Source of the DNA: Myroides odoratimimus | Lineage (GTDB): Bacteria; Bacteroidota; Bacteroidia; Flavobacteriales; Flavobacteriaceae | DNA: 64,000 bases | Direction: 5' to 3' | NCBI RefSeq assembly: GCF_001485415.1 | Contig: NZ_BCMQ01000015.1 | Location: 25,315 to 89,314 of the forward strand | Shown: piece after piece, positions 37,506 through 46,840 of the stretch | Layout: each line of letters begins with the position of its first letter | How positions within the stretch are numbered: position 1 is the stretch's first letter | Notes under the pieces: model-generated | What the model saw: only the letters and a program-made list of their open reading frames with translations | Told to the model about the DNA's origin: nothing | Database searches by the model: none | Translations under genes and position numbers: made by a program

Positions 37506-37886
37506 CTTTTTCGTGGTATTTATAGGGCTAAAAATAGTATTAATTAAAACTTTTTTGAATTTTTTTTACTAAAAAAAGAGAAGACTTTAATTATTTGATT
37601 TTTGAATAAAAAAGAGTCTTTTTTTGTTGTTTTTAGGTAAAAATACATTGAAATACATCTTTTTTAAGCAAAAAAACACTTTTGGAGATGAAGCTAGTCG
37701 TAGCAAGACTTGACCTTGTTTATAGAAACTGTTTTTGACAGATTAAATACGGTTATTTGTTAAATATTTTTAGAGGTGATGTTGAAGGTAGTGGTTTTTT
37801 TATATTTTATACTGAATTTGTTTGTTTTTTACACTGTAAAACTGCCTATTTTTTGATTAAAATATTAAGTAAGTTGGTTTTTATTG

Positions 37887-37917
37887 TTTGGTTGTGTTAA
37901 ATCAATTTATATCTTTG
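37887..37917 (+). promoter_or_regulatory. Promoter of the ilv operon
   Basis: TTTG (37887-37890), 19 bases, TATCTTTG (37910-37917): exact Bacteroidota promoter. Expected start near 37924, about 18 bases before the leader-peptide ATG. Confidence 0.75.
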
Positions 37918-37941
37918 ACCTATAGATCAGAAACAAAAAAG

Positions 37942-38022
37942 ATGAAAAATTTAGTAAACATTCTAGTGGTTCTAATTATTGTGATTGTGGTAAACACATT
38001 TGCACGGGAGTCGCTATGCTGA
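37942..38022 (+). CDS. ilv operon leader peptide
   Basis: A 26-codon frame between the promoter and an intrinsic terminator upstream of ilvD. 14 of 26 residues are Leu, Ile or Val, with an unbroken run of eleven (ILVVLIIVIVV, residues 7-17). This is the arrangement of an attenuation leader: ribosomes stalling at Leu/Ile/Val codons when those charged tRNAs are scarce would let transcription continue into the biosynthetic genes. The CGG GAG codons after the run (38005-38010) can pair with the 5' arm of the terminator. The gene is unlikely to make a functional protein. The role is inferred from architecture shared with enteric ilv leaders. Confidence 0.8.
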   Translation: MKNLVNILVVLIIVIVVNTFARESLC

Positions 38023-38081
38023 TTTTTTCTATCTAGAGATAAAGAATATTTGAAGCCTCCCATATTGGGAGGCTTTTTTTA
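38006..38081 (+). promoter_or_regulatory. Transcription attenuator: competing antiterminator and terminator
   Basis: Terminator: GCCTCCC (38055-38061), five-base loop, GGGAGGC (38067-38073), then seven T. Antiterminator: GGGAG (38006-38010) plus GCT (38013-38015) in the leader peptide end can pair with AGC-CTCCC (38054-38061), which blocks the terminator. A ribosome stalled in the Leu/Ile/Val run leaves GGGAG free; one reaching the TGA at 38020 would cover it. Confidence 0.8.
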
Positions 38082-38156
38082 TTTAAAGCATTTTGCAATT
38101 AAACTTCTCTAGTCGTTTCGTTATCAAGGATATATAATCAACAAAAAAACACAGTT

Positions 38157-39860
38157 ATGAATGTATTGAACAAGTACAGTAGAGTAATCACACAAGACCA
38201 AACACAGCCAGCGGCACAGGCTATGCTCTATGGAATCGGACTAAGTGAAGAAGACTTAGATAAGGCACAGGTAGGTGTTGTAAGCATGGGCTATGAAGGC
38301 AATACCTGTAATATGCACTTAAACGATCTGGCGAAGTATGTAAAACAAGGCGTCAAACAAAGTGGACTAGTAGGGTTAATCTTCAACACAATCGGTGTGA
38401 GTGATGGTATTTCGAATGGGACAGAAGGTATGAAGTATTCTCTTGTATCTCGAGATATTATAGCAGATTCTATTGAGACAGTGGTTAATGCACAATGGTA
38501 TGACTCTGTCATTGCTATCCCAGGTTGTGATAAGAATATGCCAGGTGCAATTATCGCGATGGGGCGACTAAATAGACCAGCTATTATGGTATATGGCGGT
38601 ACTATACACTCGGGGAAATACAAGGACGAATCACTAAATATCGTCTCTGCTTTTGAGGCATTGGGCAAGAAGTTTAGCAACTCTATTTCAGAAGAAGATT
38701 ACAAAGGGGTGATTAAGAATGCTTGCCCTGGAGCAGGAGCCTGTGGAGGGATGTACACAGCCAATACAATGGCATCTGCGATAGAAGCTCTGGGGATGAG
38801 TTTACCACATAGTTCTTCCTATCCTGCTCTAAGTAGTGAGAAGAAACAGGAGTGCTTAGAAGTGGGACAGGCTTTGAGAAATCTATTAGAGAAAGACATT
38901 AAGCCATCAGATATTATGACTAGAGAAGCATTTGAGAATGCGATGACAATGGTGATTACACTAGGAGGATCTACGAATGCTGTACTTCACTTAATTGCGA
39001 TGGCACATGCTGTAGACATTGAGATTACACTAAAGGACTTTCAGGAGATTAGCGATAGAGTACCTGTCTTAGCAGATCTAAAACCTAGTGGAAAGTACCT
39101 TATGGAAGATTTGCACAAAATAGGAGGGGTACCTGCTATTATGAAACACCTGCTAGATCAGGGATTATTACATGGAGATTGTCTTACAGTAACAGGCAAG
39201 ACAGTAAGAGAAAACTTAAGTTTAGCAAAAGACTTGACTAAGGACCAAGATATCATTGTGGATATCACTACTCCTATTAAGGAAAGTGGACACTTACAAT
39301 TTCTCTATGGAAATCTAGCAGAGAAAGGAAGTGTAGCCAAGATCAGCGGTAAGGAAGGAACGTTCTTTAAGGGGAAAGCAAGAGTATTCAATGATGAGTA
39401 TGCAGTTATTGCAAGTGTATCGGCTCAAGAAGTTCAGCCAGGGGAAGTAATCGTTATTCGATATTGTGGACCTAAAGGAGGTCCAGGAATGCCAGAGATG
39501 CTTAAGCCTACTTCTGCAATTATGGGAGCAGGATTGGGCAAGAGTGTAGCTCTTATCACGGATGGTCGTTTTTCAGGTGGTACACATGGTTTCGTAGTAG
39601 GGCATATTACTCCTGAAGCGTATGATGGAGGTACAATTGCATTAGTAGAGAATGGAGATATCATCAGCATTGATGTAGAGAATAGAAAGCTAGAGCTATT
39701 AGTTGATCAGAAGGTATTAGAAGCCCGTAGAGAAAAGTGGCAAAAGCCAGCACTAAAGTTTAAAAAAGGAGTATTGTATAAATACTCAAACTGTGTGGCA
39801 GATGCATCAGAGGGATGTATTACGGATAGAATTAAGAATGTTTACCCTTCGGGGAATTAA
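38157..39860 (+). CDS. ilvD: Dihydroxy-acid dehydratase
   Basis: A 567-residue iron-sulfur enzyme that dehydrates 2,3-dihydroxy-acids to the 2-keto acids of isoleucine and valine. Cluster and metal ligands are visible: Cys in [34 protein letters not shown], and [19 protein letters not shown]. First gene of the operon, 76 bases after the attenuator. The last residues NVYPSGN and stop are encoded by a segment identical to an intergenic repeat downstream of ilvN, so the natural C-terminus has probably been replaced or extended by repeat sequence. Confidence 0.95.
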   Translation: MNVLNKYSRVITQDQTQPAAQAMLYGIGLSEEDLDKAQVGVVSMGYEGNTCNMHLNDLAKYVKQGVKQSGLVGLIFNTIGVSDGISNGTEGMKYSLVSRDIIADSIETVVNAQWYDSVIAIPGCDKNMPGAIIAMGRLNRPAIMVYGGTIHSGKYKDESLNIVSAFEALGKKFSNSISEEDYKGVIKNACPGAGACGGMYTANTMASAIEALGMSLPHSSSYPALSSEKKQECLEVGQALRNLLEKDIKPSDIMTREAFENAMTMVITLGGSTNAVLHLIAMAHAVDIEITLKDFQEISDRVPVLADLKPSGKYLMEDLHKIGGVPAIMKHLLDQGLLHGDCLTVTGKTVRENLSLAKDLTKDQDIIVDITTPIKESGHLQFLYGNLAEKGSVAKISGKEGTFFKGKARVFNDEYAVIASVSAQEVQPGEVIVIRYCGPKGGPGMPEMLKPTSAIMGAGLGKSVALITDGRFSGGTHGFVVGHITPEAYDGGTIALVENGDIISIDVENRKLELLVDQKVLEARREKWQKPALKFKKGVLYKYSNCVADASEGCITDRIKNVYPSGN

Positions 39861-40184
39861 GAATTTAAAATTAGGAATTAGGAATGTTTGGCTGCGCTAT
39901 GAAAAGGGTTGTTCAAAGTCGGGAGACTTTGCGCAGTAAGACAGATCCGTCACATAATGTAGAAACGCATTATTATGCGTGTCACAGGGAATGGGAAACA
40001 GGGAACAGGAAAGTCAGGAGAATACACGTCACGGATTAAAAATCCGCGCCATCACAACATCACGTCCTATCGGCACACAACGGTAGGGGCGAATTGCAAT
40101 TCGCCCTACAAAACAACATCACGTCATCACGGTTTCAGAAAAAAACAACATCACAAAAAAAACGATTTCAAAAAAACACAAAAT
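39833..40184 (+). repeat. Mosaic intergenic module C (ilvD-ilvB)
   Basis: It begins inside ilvD with TAAGAATGTTTACCCTTCGG..., identical for about 33 bases to 42402-42434. It continues with AAAGTCGGGAGACTTTG (a short palindrome), ACGCATTATTATGCGT, a GGGAACAGG tract, CACGGATTAAAAATCCGCG, a GGGCGAATTGCAATTCGCCC palindrome (40087-40106), and a CACAAAAAA-type tract ending at the ilvB start. Confidence 0.8.
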
Positions 40185-41879
40185 ATGCAACAAGAAAAAT
40201 TAACAGGAGCACAAGCAGTAATCTCTTCTTTGTTGTGTGAAGGAGTAGAGACAATATTCGGGTACCCAGGTGGGGCCATAATGCCCATCTATGACGCTCT
40301 TTATGACAAAATGGATGAGCTAGAACACATTTTAGTACGCCATGAACAAGGAGCAATACACGCAGCACAAGGATTTGCAAGAGCTTCTGGTAAAGTAGGA
40401 GTAGTCTTTGCTACTTCAGGACCAGGAGCAACTAATTTGATTACAGGGTTAGCAGATGCCTATATTGATTCAACACCTGTGGTGTGTATCATAGGACAGG
40501 TAACATCTCAATTATTGGGGACAGATGCGTTTCAGGAGACAGATGTAATAGGTATTTCGATGCCGATTACGAAGTGGAACTACCAAGTGACTAAGGCTTC
40601 AGAGATAGCACCTACTATTGCCAAAGCATTTTATCTAGCGAAGGCTGGAAGACCTGGACCTGTTGTGATTGATATCACAAAGGATGCTCAGTTCGGTATG
40701 ACTGCTTTTGAATATAAACCATGTTCTGAGGTGAGAAGTTATGCTCCAGAACCTCCAGTCGATTTAGAACGCTTTCACCAAGCAGCTGATTTAATTAATA
40801 AGGCAAAAAAACCTTATTTGTTAGTAGGACAAGGGGTATTATTAAGTCATGCAGAACAAGAGTTAAAAGCCTTTGTAGAAAAGACAGATATACCTACTGC
40901 TTCCACGCTTTTAGGTTTAGGAGCATTGCCTAGTAATCATAGTCATTTCTGTGGAATGCTTGGAATGCATGGTGATTATGCAGCGAATATAAAGACAAAT
41001 GAGTGTGATGTATTAATCGCTATAGGAATGCGCTTTGACGATAGGGTAACTGGGGATGTGTCTCGATATGCAAAACAAGCTAAGGTTATTCATATTGATA
41101 TAGATGCAGCAGAGTTAAATAAGATTATTAAGGCAGATATCGGCATACGAAGTGATGCTAAAAAGGCATTAAATACTTTGATTGAACTAGTAGAGCAGCG
41201 TACTCATAAAGATTGGCTTTCTGAGTTTAAACAAGGCAAAGCATATGAAGTAGAACAGTTGAAAGTTCACAAACAGCAAGTCAATGCAGACAAGATCATG
41301 ATGGAGGATGCTGTTAAGTTATTGACAGAATTGACAAAAGGGGAAGTTGTCATTGTAACGGATGTAGGACAACACCAGATGATAACAGCCCGTTATTATG
41401 AGTATAATTCCCCTAAGACGAATATTACTTCTGGAGGATTGGGGACAATGGGGTTTGCTCTTCCTGCGGCAGTAGGTGCTAAACTAGGCAATCCTCAACA
41501 AACGGTAGTTGCGATAGCAGGGGACGCAGGGTTTCAGATGAATATTCAAGAACTAGGTACAATTATGCAAAGTAATATAGGGGTGAAAATGATTATTCTA
41601 AACAACAGTTTTTTAGGTATGGTAAGACAGTGGCAGCAGATGTTCTTTGAGAAGAGGTATAGTTTTACGGAGATGAACAACCCTAATTTCGTAGGTATTG
41701 CTCAATCGTATAATATCAAAGGCAATAAAGTAGAACATGCAACTGACTTAAGACATGCATTAGAAGAGATGCTTGTTCATCCGGGAGCTTATCTATTAGA
41801 AATAGTAGTAGAGAAGGAAGAAAATGTATATCCAATGATTCCAACAGGAGCAAGTGTTTCTCATGTATTATTAAATTAA
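40185..41879 (+). CDS. ilvB: Acetolactate synthase, large subunit
   Basis: A 564-residue ThDP-dependent enzyme that condenses pyruvate with pyruvate or 2-ketobutyrate. I start it at MQQEKLTGAQAVISSLLCEG; an open frame extends 70 codons further upstream but translates only repeat sequence. N-terminal ThDP domain: FGYPGGAIMPIYDAL, catalytic Glu in VRHEQGAIHAAQGFARA. Middle FAD-binding domain ~190-330. C-terminal ThDP motif GDAGFQMNIQELGT ... ILNNSFLGMVRQWQ. The regulatory subunit follows after 12 bases. Confidence 0.95.
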   Translation: MQQEKLTGAQAVISSLLCEGVETIFGYPGGAIMPIYDALYDKMDELEHILVRHEQGAIHAAQGFARASGKVGVVFATSGPGATNLITGLADAYIDSTPVVCIIGQVTSQLLGTDAFQETDVIGISMPITKWNYQVTKASEIAPTIAKAFYLAKAGRPGPVVIDITKDAQFGMTAFEYKPCSEVRSYAPEPPVDLERFHQAADLINKAKKPYLLVGQGVLLSHAEQELKAFVEKTDIPTASTLLGLGALPSNHSHFCGMLGMHGDYAANIKTNECDVLIAIGMRFDDRVTGDVSRYAKQAKVIHIDIDAAELNKIIKADIGIRSDAKKALNTLIELVEQRTHKDWLSEFKQGKAYEVEQLKVHKQQVNADKIMMEDAVKLLTELTKGEVVIVTDVGQHQMITARYYEYNSPKTNITSGGLGTMGFALPAAVGAKLGNPQQTVVAIAGDAGFQMNIQELGTIMQSNIGVKMIILNNSFLGMVRQWQQMFFEKRYSFTEMNNPNFVGIAQSYNIKGNKVEHATDLRHALEEMLVHPGAYLLEIVVEKEENVYPMIPTGASVSHVLLN

Positions 41880-41891
41880 AAGACAAGGAGT

Positions 41892-42404
41892 ATGAAAGAG
41901 GAATTCACATTGTCAGTTTTTACTGAAAATAGTATTGGGATGCTGACGAGAATAACCAATGTTTTTACGCGTAGACATATTAATCTAGATAGTCTTACAG
42001 TGTCAGAATCTGAGATAAAACAGGTTTTTAAATACACCGTAGTATTTAAAAGTACACAAGAGCAAGTTGATAAATTGATTGGTCAGTTAGAGCGATTAGT
42101 AGAGGTGTTTAAGGTATTTGCACATAAGAATAGTGATATTATTTACCAAGAGCTAGCACTTTATAAAGTAAAGACAAATTTATTGTCTAATACCCAAGTA
42201 GAACAAATCATTAGAGCGAATCAAGCTAGAATATTATCAGTAGATAAAGATTTTATAGCGATAGAGAAAACAGGGTATATAGAAGAAATAGAGAATCTTT
42301 TTACTCAGTTGTCTAGTTATGGTGTACTAGAGTTTACTCGTTCTGGCAGAGTAGCGATTACGAAGCCTATGAACTATGAAGAGCTTTATTTGATTAAGAA
42401 CTAA
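41892..42404 (+). CDS. ilvN: Acetolactate synthase, small regulatory subunit
   Basis: A 170-residue subunit that activates IlvB and confers valine feedback inhibition. N-terminal ACT domain (FTLSVFTENSIGMLTRITNV ... INLDSLTVS, residues ~4-80) and the C-terminal ALS_ss_C-type domain. Twelve bases after ilvB, so translationally linked. Its stop codon TAA (42402-42404) coincides with the first bases of mosaic module D. Confidence 0.9.
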   Translation: MKEEFTLSVFTENSIGMLTRITNVFTRRHINLDSLTVSESEIKQVFKYTVVFKSTQEQVDKLIGQLERLVEVFKVFAHKNSDIIYQELALYKVKTNLLSNTQVEQIIRANQARILSVDKDFIAIEKTGYIEEIENLFTQLSSYGVLEFTRSGRVAITKPMNYEELYLIKN

Positions 42405-42693
42405 GAATGTTTACCCTTCGGGGAATTAAGAATTAAGAATGTATGGCTACGCCTTAAGGAAGTTGCCTTCGGCTAGGGAGTCACCGCTTTGTCGCACTAC
42501 TCTTACTAGGTAGGCGCTACGTTAGAAAATAGAAAATAGAAAACAGGGAACAGGGAACAGGGAAGTCAAGAGAGCTTTAAACGAGATATATGTCACGGAT
42601 TACAAATCCGCGCCAACATCACAACATCACAACATCACAAAAAAACGATTTCACGAAATCACAAAAAAACAAAATCACAAAAAACTATAAAAA
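42402..42693 (+). repeat. Mosaic intergenic module D (ilvN-ilvC)
   Basis: It opens with the ~33-base segment shared with the ilvD end. A GGCTACGCC-type mini-palindrome, GGGAACAGGGAACAGGG (42545 on), CACGGATTACAAATCCGCG and a CACAACATCACAACATCAC / ATTTCACGAAATCAC tract follow, reaching the ilvC start. No promoter was recognised. Confidence 0.75.
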
Positions 42694-43740
42694 ATGGGAC
42701 AAATTAATTTTGGAGGAACACTAGAGAATGTAGTGACTAGAGAAGAATTTACATTAGATAAAGCAAGAGAAGTATTAAAGAATGAAGTGTTGGCTGTTAT
42801 TGGTTATGGAGTACAAGGACCAGGACAGGCACAGAATTTAAGAGATAATAAGATCAATGTGATCGTAGGGCAACGCAAGAATTCTACTAGTTGGGATAAG
42901 GCAGTAGCGGATGGATGGGTAGAAGGAGAAACGCTATTTGATATTGAAGAAGCTTGCCAACGTGGTACAATTATCATGAACCTACTATCAGATGCAGGAC
43001 AAATCCATACATGGGAGACAGTTAAAGGTAATCTATCAGCAGGTAAAGCATTGTATTTTTCTCATGGCTTTGGAGTAGCTTTTCATCAGAAAACGAATAT
43101 TATTCCACCAGCAGGAATAGATGTGTTTTTAGTAGCACCGAAAGGGTCAGGAACATCATTGCGTACATTGTTTTTAGAAGGATGTGGACTAAACTCAAGC
43201 TATGCTATTTTCCAAGATGCTACAGGTAGAGCACAGGAGAGAGCTTTAGCCGTAGGTATTGCTATTGGTTCAGGTTATTTGTTTGAAACAACATTTGAGC
43301 GAGAAGCTTATAGTGATTTGACTGGAGAACGAGGAGTGTTAATGGGAGCTATCGCAGGTATTTTTGAAGCGCAGTACAATGTACTAAGAGCAAAAGGACA
43401 TACACCTAGCGAAGCATTTAATGAGACAGTAGAAGAGTTGACACAGAGTTTAATGCCTTTAGTGGCAGATCGAGGAATGGACTGGATGTATGCTAATTGT
43501 TCTACTACAGCACAGCGAGGAGCGCTAGATTGGAAAGATAAGTTTAGAGATGCTACTACTCCTGTGTTTAAAGAATTATATGAGAGTGTAGCGTCAGGAA
43601 GAGAGGCAGAGATTGTGATTAAGGCAAATAGCGAGAAAGATTACAGAGCTAAGCTAGAAGAAGAATTAAAAGAATTAAGAGAAAGCGAACTTTGGCAAAC
43701 AGGTGCTGAGGTGAGAAAACTAAGACCATCCCAATCATGA
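42694..43740 (+). CDS. ilvC: Ketol-acid reductoisomerase
   Basis: A 348-residue NADPH/Mg-dependent enzyme converting acetolactate to 2,3-dihydroxy-isovalerate. The Rossmann glycine motif is VIGYGVQGPGQAQNLRDN (~36-53). The catalytic histidine is expected in FSHGFGVAFHQ, and the metal-binding acidic residues in DLTGERGVLMGAIAGIFEAQYN. Length is close to other Bacteroidota KARI. It overlaps ilvA by four bases (ATGA). Confidence 0.95.
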   Translation: MGQINFGGTLENVVTREEFTLDKAREVLKNEVLAVIGYGVQGPGQAQNLRDNKINVIVGQRKNSTSWDKAVADGWVEGETLFDIEEACQRGTIIMNLLSDAGQIHTWETVKGNLSAGKALYFSHGFGVAFHQKTNIIPPAGIDVFLVAPKGSGTSLRTLFLEGCGLNSSYAIFQDATGRAQERALAVGIAIGSGYLFETTFEREAYSDLTGERGVLMGAIAGIFEAQYNVLRAKGHTPSEAFNETVEELTQSLMPLVADRGMDWMYANCSTTAQRGALDWKDKFRDATTPVFKELYESVASGREAEIVIKANSEKDYRAKLEEELKELRESELWQTGAEVRKLRPSQS

Positions 43741-44981
43741 ACTTATTGACAAAAGTATATCAAGCACAACAGAATATTGCACGAGTCGTCGTCCAGACTC
43801 CTTTAATGAAAAATCTAAACCTAAGTACAGTATATCAGGCAGATATCTATTTGAAAAGAGAAGATTTGCAACCTGTACGCTCTTATAAGTTGAGAGGAGC
43901 ATATAATAAGGTTATTACACTTACTCCAGACGAGCAGTCTGGAGGTGTAGTATGTGCTAGTGCAGGTAATCATGCGCAAGGAGTCGCTTTCGCTTGTCAT
44001 CATCTAGATATCCACGCAACGATATTTATGCCGATTACTACTCCTAAACAGAAGATAGATCAAGTCAAACTATTCGGTAAAGATAAGGTTAACATCGTTT
44101 TGAAAGGAGATACATTTGACGCCTGTTATGCAGAAGCAAGCTTGTATTGTAAAGAGAATAAAGCGGTGTTTATTCATCCTTTTGATGATGAAGAGGTAAT
44201 CGCAGGTCAGGGTACTGTAGCATTAGAAGTATTACAGGCTATGAAAGAGCCTATTGATTATGTATTCGTCCCTATTGGAGGAGGAGGTTTAGCAGCCGGA
44301 GTCAGTACTGTGTTTAAACATTTAAGCCCACATACACATATAGTAGGAGTAGAACCAGCAGGAGCAGCATCTATGCAGACTTCTATCCAAGAGAATGTGA
44401 ATACGGCATTAAATACAGTAGATACCTTTGTAGATGGGGCTGCTGTTAAGCGAGTTGGAGATTTAAACTTTGCTATTTGTAAAGAGAGTTTACACGATGT
44501 AATAACAGTAGCCGAAGGAAAGGTATGTACTACTATTCTCAAGCTTTATAATGAAGAAGCACTAGTGGTAGAACCAGCTGGAGCCTTGAGTATAGCTGCT
44601 CTTGATTTGTATAAAGATAAATTGGTGGGCAAAAAGGTAGTCTGTGTAGTAAGTGGAAGTAATAACGATATTACTCGTACAGAAGAGATAAAAGAACGCT
44701 CACTCTTATATGAAGGGCTAAAGCATTATTTCATCGTTAATTTTCCACAGCGACCAGGAGCGTTAAAGGAGTTTGTCAATGAAGTACTAGGGAAAGATGA
44801 TGATATCACTTATTTTCAGTTTTCCAAAAAGAATAATAGAGAAAGAGGCCCTGCAGTAGTAGGGATAGAATTAGCCAACAGACTCGATTATGATCATCTG
44901 ATTAAACAATTAGAGAAACATAATTTTAATTATCAGTACTTAAATGATAATGAAGCACTATTTACTCATTTAGTTGGCTAG
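43737..44981 (+). CDS. ilvA: Threonine dehydratase (biosynthetic)
   Basis: A 414-residue PLP enzyme converting threonine to 2-ketobutyrate, the first step to isoleucine. The PLP lysine is in VRSYKLRGAYNK (~52), the phosphate-binding loop is VPIGGGGLAAGVS (~178-190), and SGSNND lies near 310. The last ~85 residues (KHYFIVNFPQRPGALKEFV...) form one ACT-like regulatory domain, shorter than the double domain of E. coli IlvA. It ends the operon before a terminator. No leuABCD or ilvE is nearby. Confidence 0.95.
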   Translation: MNLLTKVYQAQQNIARVVVQTPLMKNLNLSTVYQADIYLKREDLQPVRSYKLRGAYNKVITLTPDEQSGGVVCASAGNHAQGVAFACHHLDIHATIFMPITTPKQKIDQVKLFGKDKVNIVLKGDTFDACYAEASLYCKENKAVFIHPFDDEEVIAGQGTVALEVLQAMKEPIDYVFVPIGGGGLAAGVSTVFKHLSPHTHIVGVEPAGAASMQTSIQENVNTALNTVDTFVDGAAVKRVGDLNFAICKESLHDVITVAEGKVCTTILKLYNEEALVVEPAGALSIAALDLYKDKLVGKKVVCVVSGSNNDITRTEEIKERSLLYEGLKHYFIVNFPQRPGALKEFVNEVLGKDDDITYFQFSKKNNRERGPAVVGIELANRLDYDHLIKQLEKHNFNYQYLNDNEALFTHLVG

Positions 44982-45025
44982 TAGATTTCTTTATAAATGA
45001 CTTGATTAGTAAGTCAGCATTGAAT

Positions 45026-45058
45026 AGGTTCCGATTGTTTCTCGGAACCTATTTTTTA
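45026..45058 (+). terminator. Intrinsic terminator of the ilv operon
   Basis: AGGTTCCGA (45026-45034) / TCGGAACCT (45042-45050) followed by ATTTTTT. Confidence 0.85.
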
Positions 45059-45099
45059 TTCTAGAATAGAGAACGAATAGAGTTGTTGTCAAGAGTAAT

Positions 45100-45210
45100 T
45101 ATATAGGACAGATAGTCCTGAGTGATTTAAGTATAGCTATAGAATGAATGAAAGATTTCAGGAGTAGAATTGTTTTGTAGTATTTGGTCTATGTGTATTC
45201 TAGTTTTAAA
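45100..45210 (+). repeat. Decayed MITE-like copy 4
   Basis: The segment AGTAGAATTGTTTTGTAGTATTTGG (45163-45187 region; matches AGTAGAATGG and TTTTGCAGTATTTAGG of copy 2) and the preceding CCTGAGTGATTTAAGTATAGCTATAG preserve the right half. The left terminus is not recognisable. Confidence 0.4.
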
Positions 45211-45240
45211 TTAGTAGACTGAAAATAAGCTCTATTCGTT

Positions 45241-45801
45241 ATGGGACAAAGTACAGAACAATGTATTATAGATTTACAACAACTAGAAACTCCTATCGGT
45301 ACTATCGTGGTCTGTGCTACAGATAAGGGAATTTGTTTATTAGAGTTTGCTGATATAGAGGTAATACAGAAGGAGTATGATCATCTTAGTAAAGAGAAGA
45401 ATGCCGTGATTGTATCTGGAGAGAACAGACATATTACCCAGTTAAAAGAGGAGTTAAAGAAGTACTTTGAAGGAGAGCTAATTACTTTTAGTGTTGCTTT
45501 AGATCTAATAGGAACAGCATTCCAACAACAGGTGTGGCATGGGCTTCTTCATATCCCTTATGGAGAAACAAAATCTTATAAAGAACAATCGGAGTATCTA
45601 CAGATTCCAAAAAGTATTAGAGCTGTAGCGAATGCGAATGGAATGAATAGAATAGCTATTGTGATCCCATGTCACCGAATTATAGGTACTGATGGTAGTC
45701 TGACAGGCTACAGAGGAGGGATTTGGAGAAAGAAATTCTTATTAGAATTAGAGAATAAAGAGAGATTCTCTTCTTCTCAGTTAACATTGAGTTTATACTG
45801 A
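45241..45801 (+). CDS. Methylated-DNA--protein-cysteine methyltransferase
   Basis: A 186-residue suicide DNA-repair protein that accepts the methyl group from O6-methylguanine. Acceptor cysteine Cys144 lies in IVIPCHRIIG; the helix-turn-helix IPYGETKSYKEQSEYLQIP and the arginine-containing IPKSIRAVANANGMN precede it. An N-terminal ~85-residue domain (LETPIGTIVVCATDKGICLLEF) matches Ogt/Ada C-terminal type proteins. Single gene, preceded by a decayed MITE-like sequence. Confidence 0.9.
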   Translation: MGQSTEQCIIDLQQLETPIGTIVVCATDKGICLLEFADIEVIQKEYDHLSKEKNAVIVSGENRHITQLKEELKKYFEGELITFSVALDLIGTAFQQQVWHGLLHIPYGETKSYKEQSEYLQIPKSIRAVANANGMNRIAIVIPCHRIIGTDGSLTGYRGGIWRKKFLLELENKERFSSSQLTLSLY

Positions 45802-45913
45802 GGTCAGTATAGTAAATTGTGGTTTTGAAAATAGCTATAATTAATCGCAAAAGCGTATTAGTAAGAATTGTATTTTAGTCTTTTTAATTTAAAGAATTAT
45901 TAGGGTGATAAAG

Positions 45914-46522
45914 ATGTTTTTAAGTTCTTCATTCTGTGATGTAGTTAGCTTATTTAGTGACTTTGCTGGTGAAGAAGTAAAAGGAAAAAGGGTGACCTTT
46001 ATTCCCACAGCCAGTGTAGTAGAAGAGTATGTGGGACATGTGGAGAATGACAAAAGAGCTTTCGAAAGTTTAGGAATCATTGTAGATGTATTAGAACTGA
46101 GTACAGCAAGTAATGAAGAAATCAGAGAGAAAGTAACTACTAATAATTACATTTTTATGTCTGGGGGAAACTCTTTTTACCTACTCCAAACTTTAAAAGA
46201 AATGGGTGCTGATTACTTAATAAAAGCAGAGGTGTCTAAAGGGAAGCTGTATATAGGGACTTCGGCAGGAAGTGTTGTGATGTGTCCTGACATTCGATAT
46301 ATAGAGGCAATGGATGACAAATCATTTGCCCCTAAGTTGACAGAATACAAGGCAATGGGAATGATAGATCAATATCCTTTAGTACATTATGGATGTGAAC
46401 CTTTTACAGAAGTAGCTGAACAAGTATATCAAGAATATAAGGATAAATTGCCTTTAGTGTTGTTAAATAATTACCAAGTTCTGACTGTCCAAAACCAAGA
46501 AATAGAGGTGTTGTCACTATAA
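45914..46522 (+). CDS. Peptidase E-like (S51) serine peptidase
   Basis: A 202-residue class-I glutamine-amidotransferase-like fold with the PepE (alpha-aspartyl dipeptidase) layout. The nucleophile Ser is in YIGTSAGSVVM near residue 117, preceded by FMSGGNSFYLLQTLKEMG. I start at ATG 45914 (MFLSSSFCDVV), which fits the family; a GTG nine bases earlier is in frame. Hydrolysis of aspartyl dipeptides is family knowledge, not shown here. Confidence 0.8.
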   Translation: MFLSSSFCDVVSLFSDFAGEEVKGKRVTFIPTASVVEEYVGHVENDKRAFESLGIIVDVLELSTASNEEIREKVTTNNYIFMSGGNSFYLLQTLKEMGADYLIKAEVSKGKLYIGTSAGSVVMCPDIRYIEAMDDKSFAPKLTEYKAMGMIDQYPLVHYGCEPFTEVAEQVYQEYKDKLPLVLLNNYQVLTVQNQEIEVLSL

Positions 46523-46636
46523 TTCAAAGTGTAAAAGTGGAATAGGGGGGATAATGTTTGAAATTGGTCAGCTTTTATAGTTTGTTCTTCTTATCAAATG
46601 TAATAGCTTGCAGTAACCAAACAAATTAAAAACGAT

Positions 46637-46790
46637 GAGAGATTGATAGAGTAAAATTGCCCTTATCTTTTTATCAATCTTTCGTTATTATTTTTCTTTC
46701 CTTAGAAAAGGAAACAATTACAATTAAAGTGTTAAGAAATTTTTAGAAGGTTACAGTGATGTAGCCTTTTTTTAATTCTTATTTGTCTGA
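46637..46790 (+). other. Hairpin-rich intergenic stretch
   Basis: AGATTGATA / TATCAATCT (about 46642-46682, perfect 9 bp), TTTCCTT / AAGGAAA (46696-46712), and GGTTAC / GTAGCC followed by seven T (46749-46773), which looks like a terminator. No coding sequence seen. A structured RNA is possible but not recognised. Confidence 0.3.
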
Positions 46791-46840
46791 ATATACTTCA
46801 TTAGATATAAAACATTGAAATGAGTTAGTATTCTTCTAAT

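Noticed and set aside
39975..40184. 70-residue N-terminal extension of acetolactate synthase
   Set aside because: It translates dispersed repeat sequence (MRVTGNGKQGTG also occurs at 50127); the family N-terminus begins at 40185.
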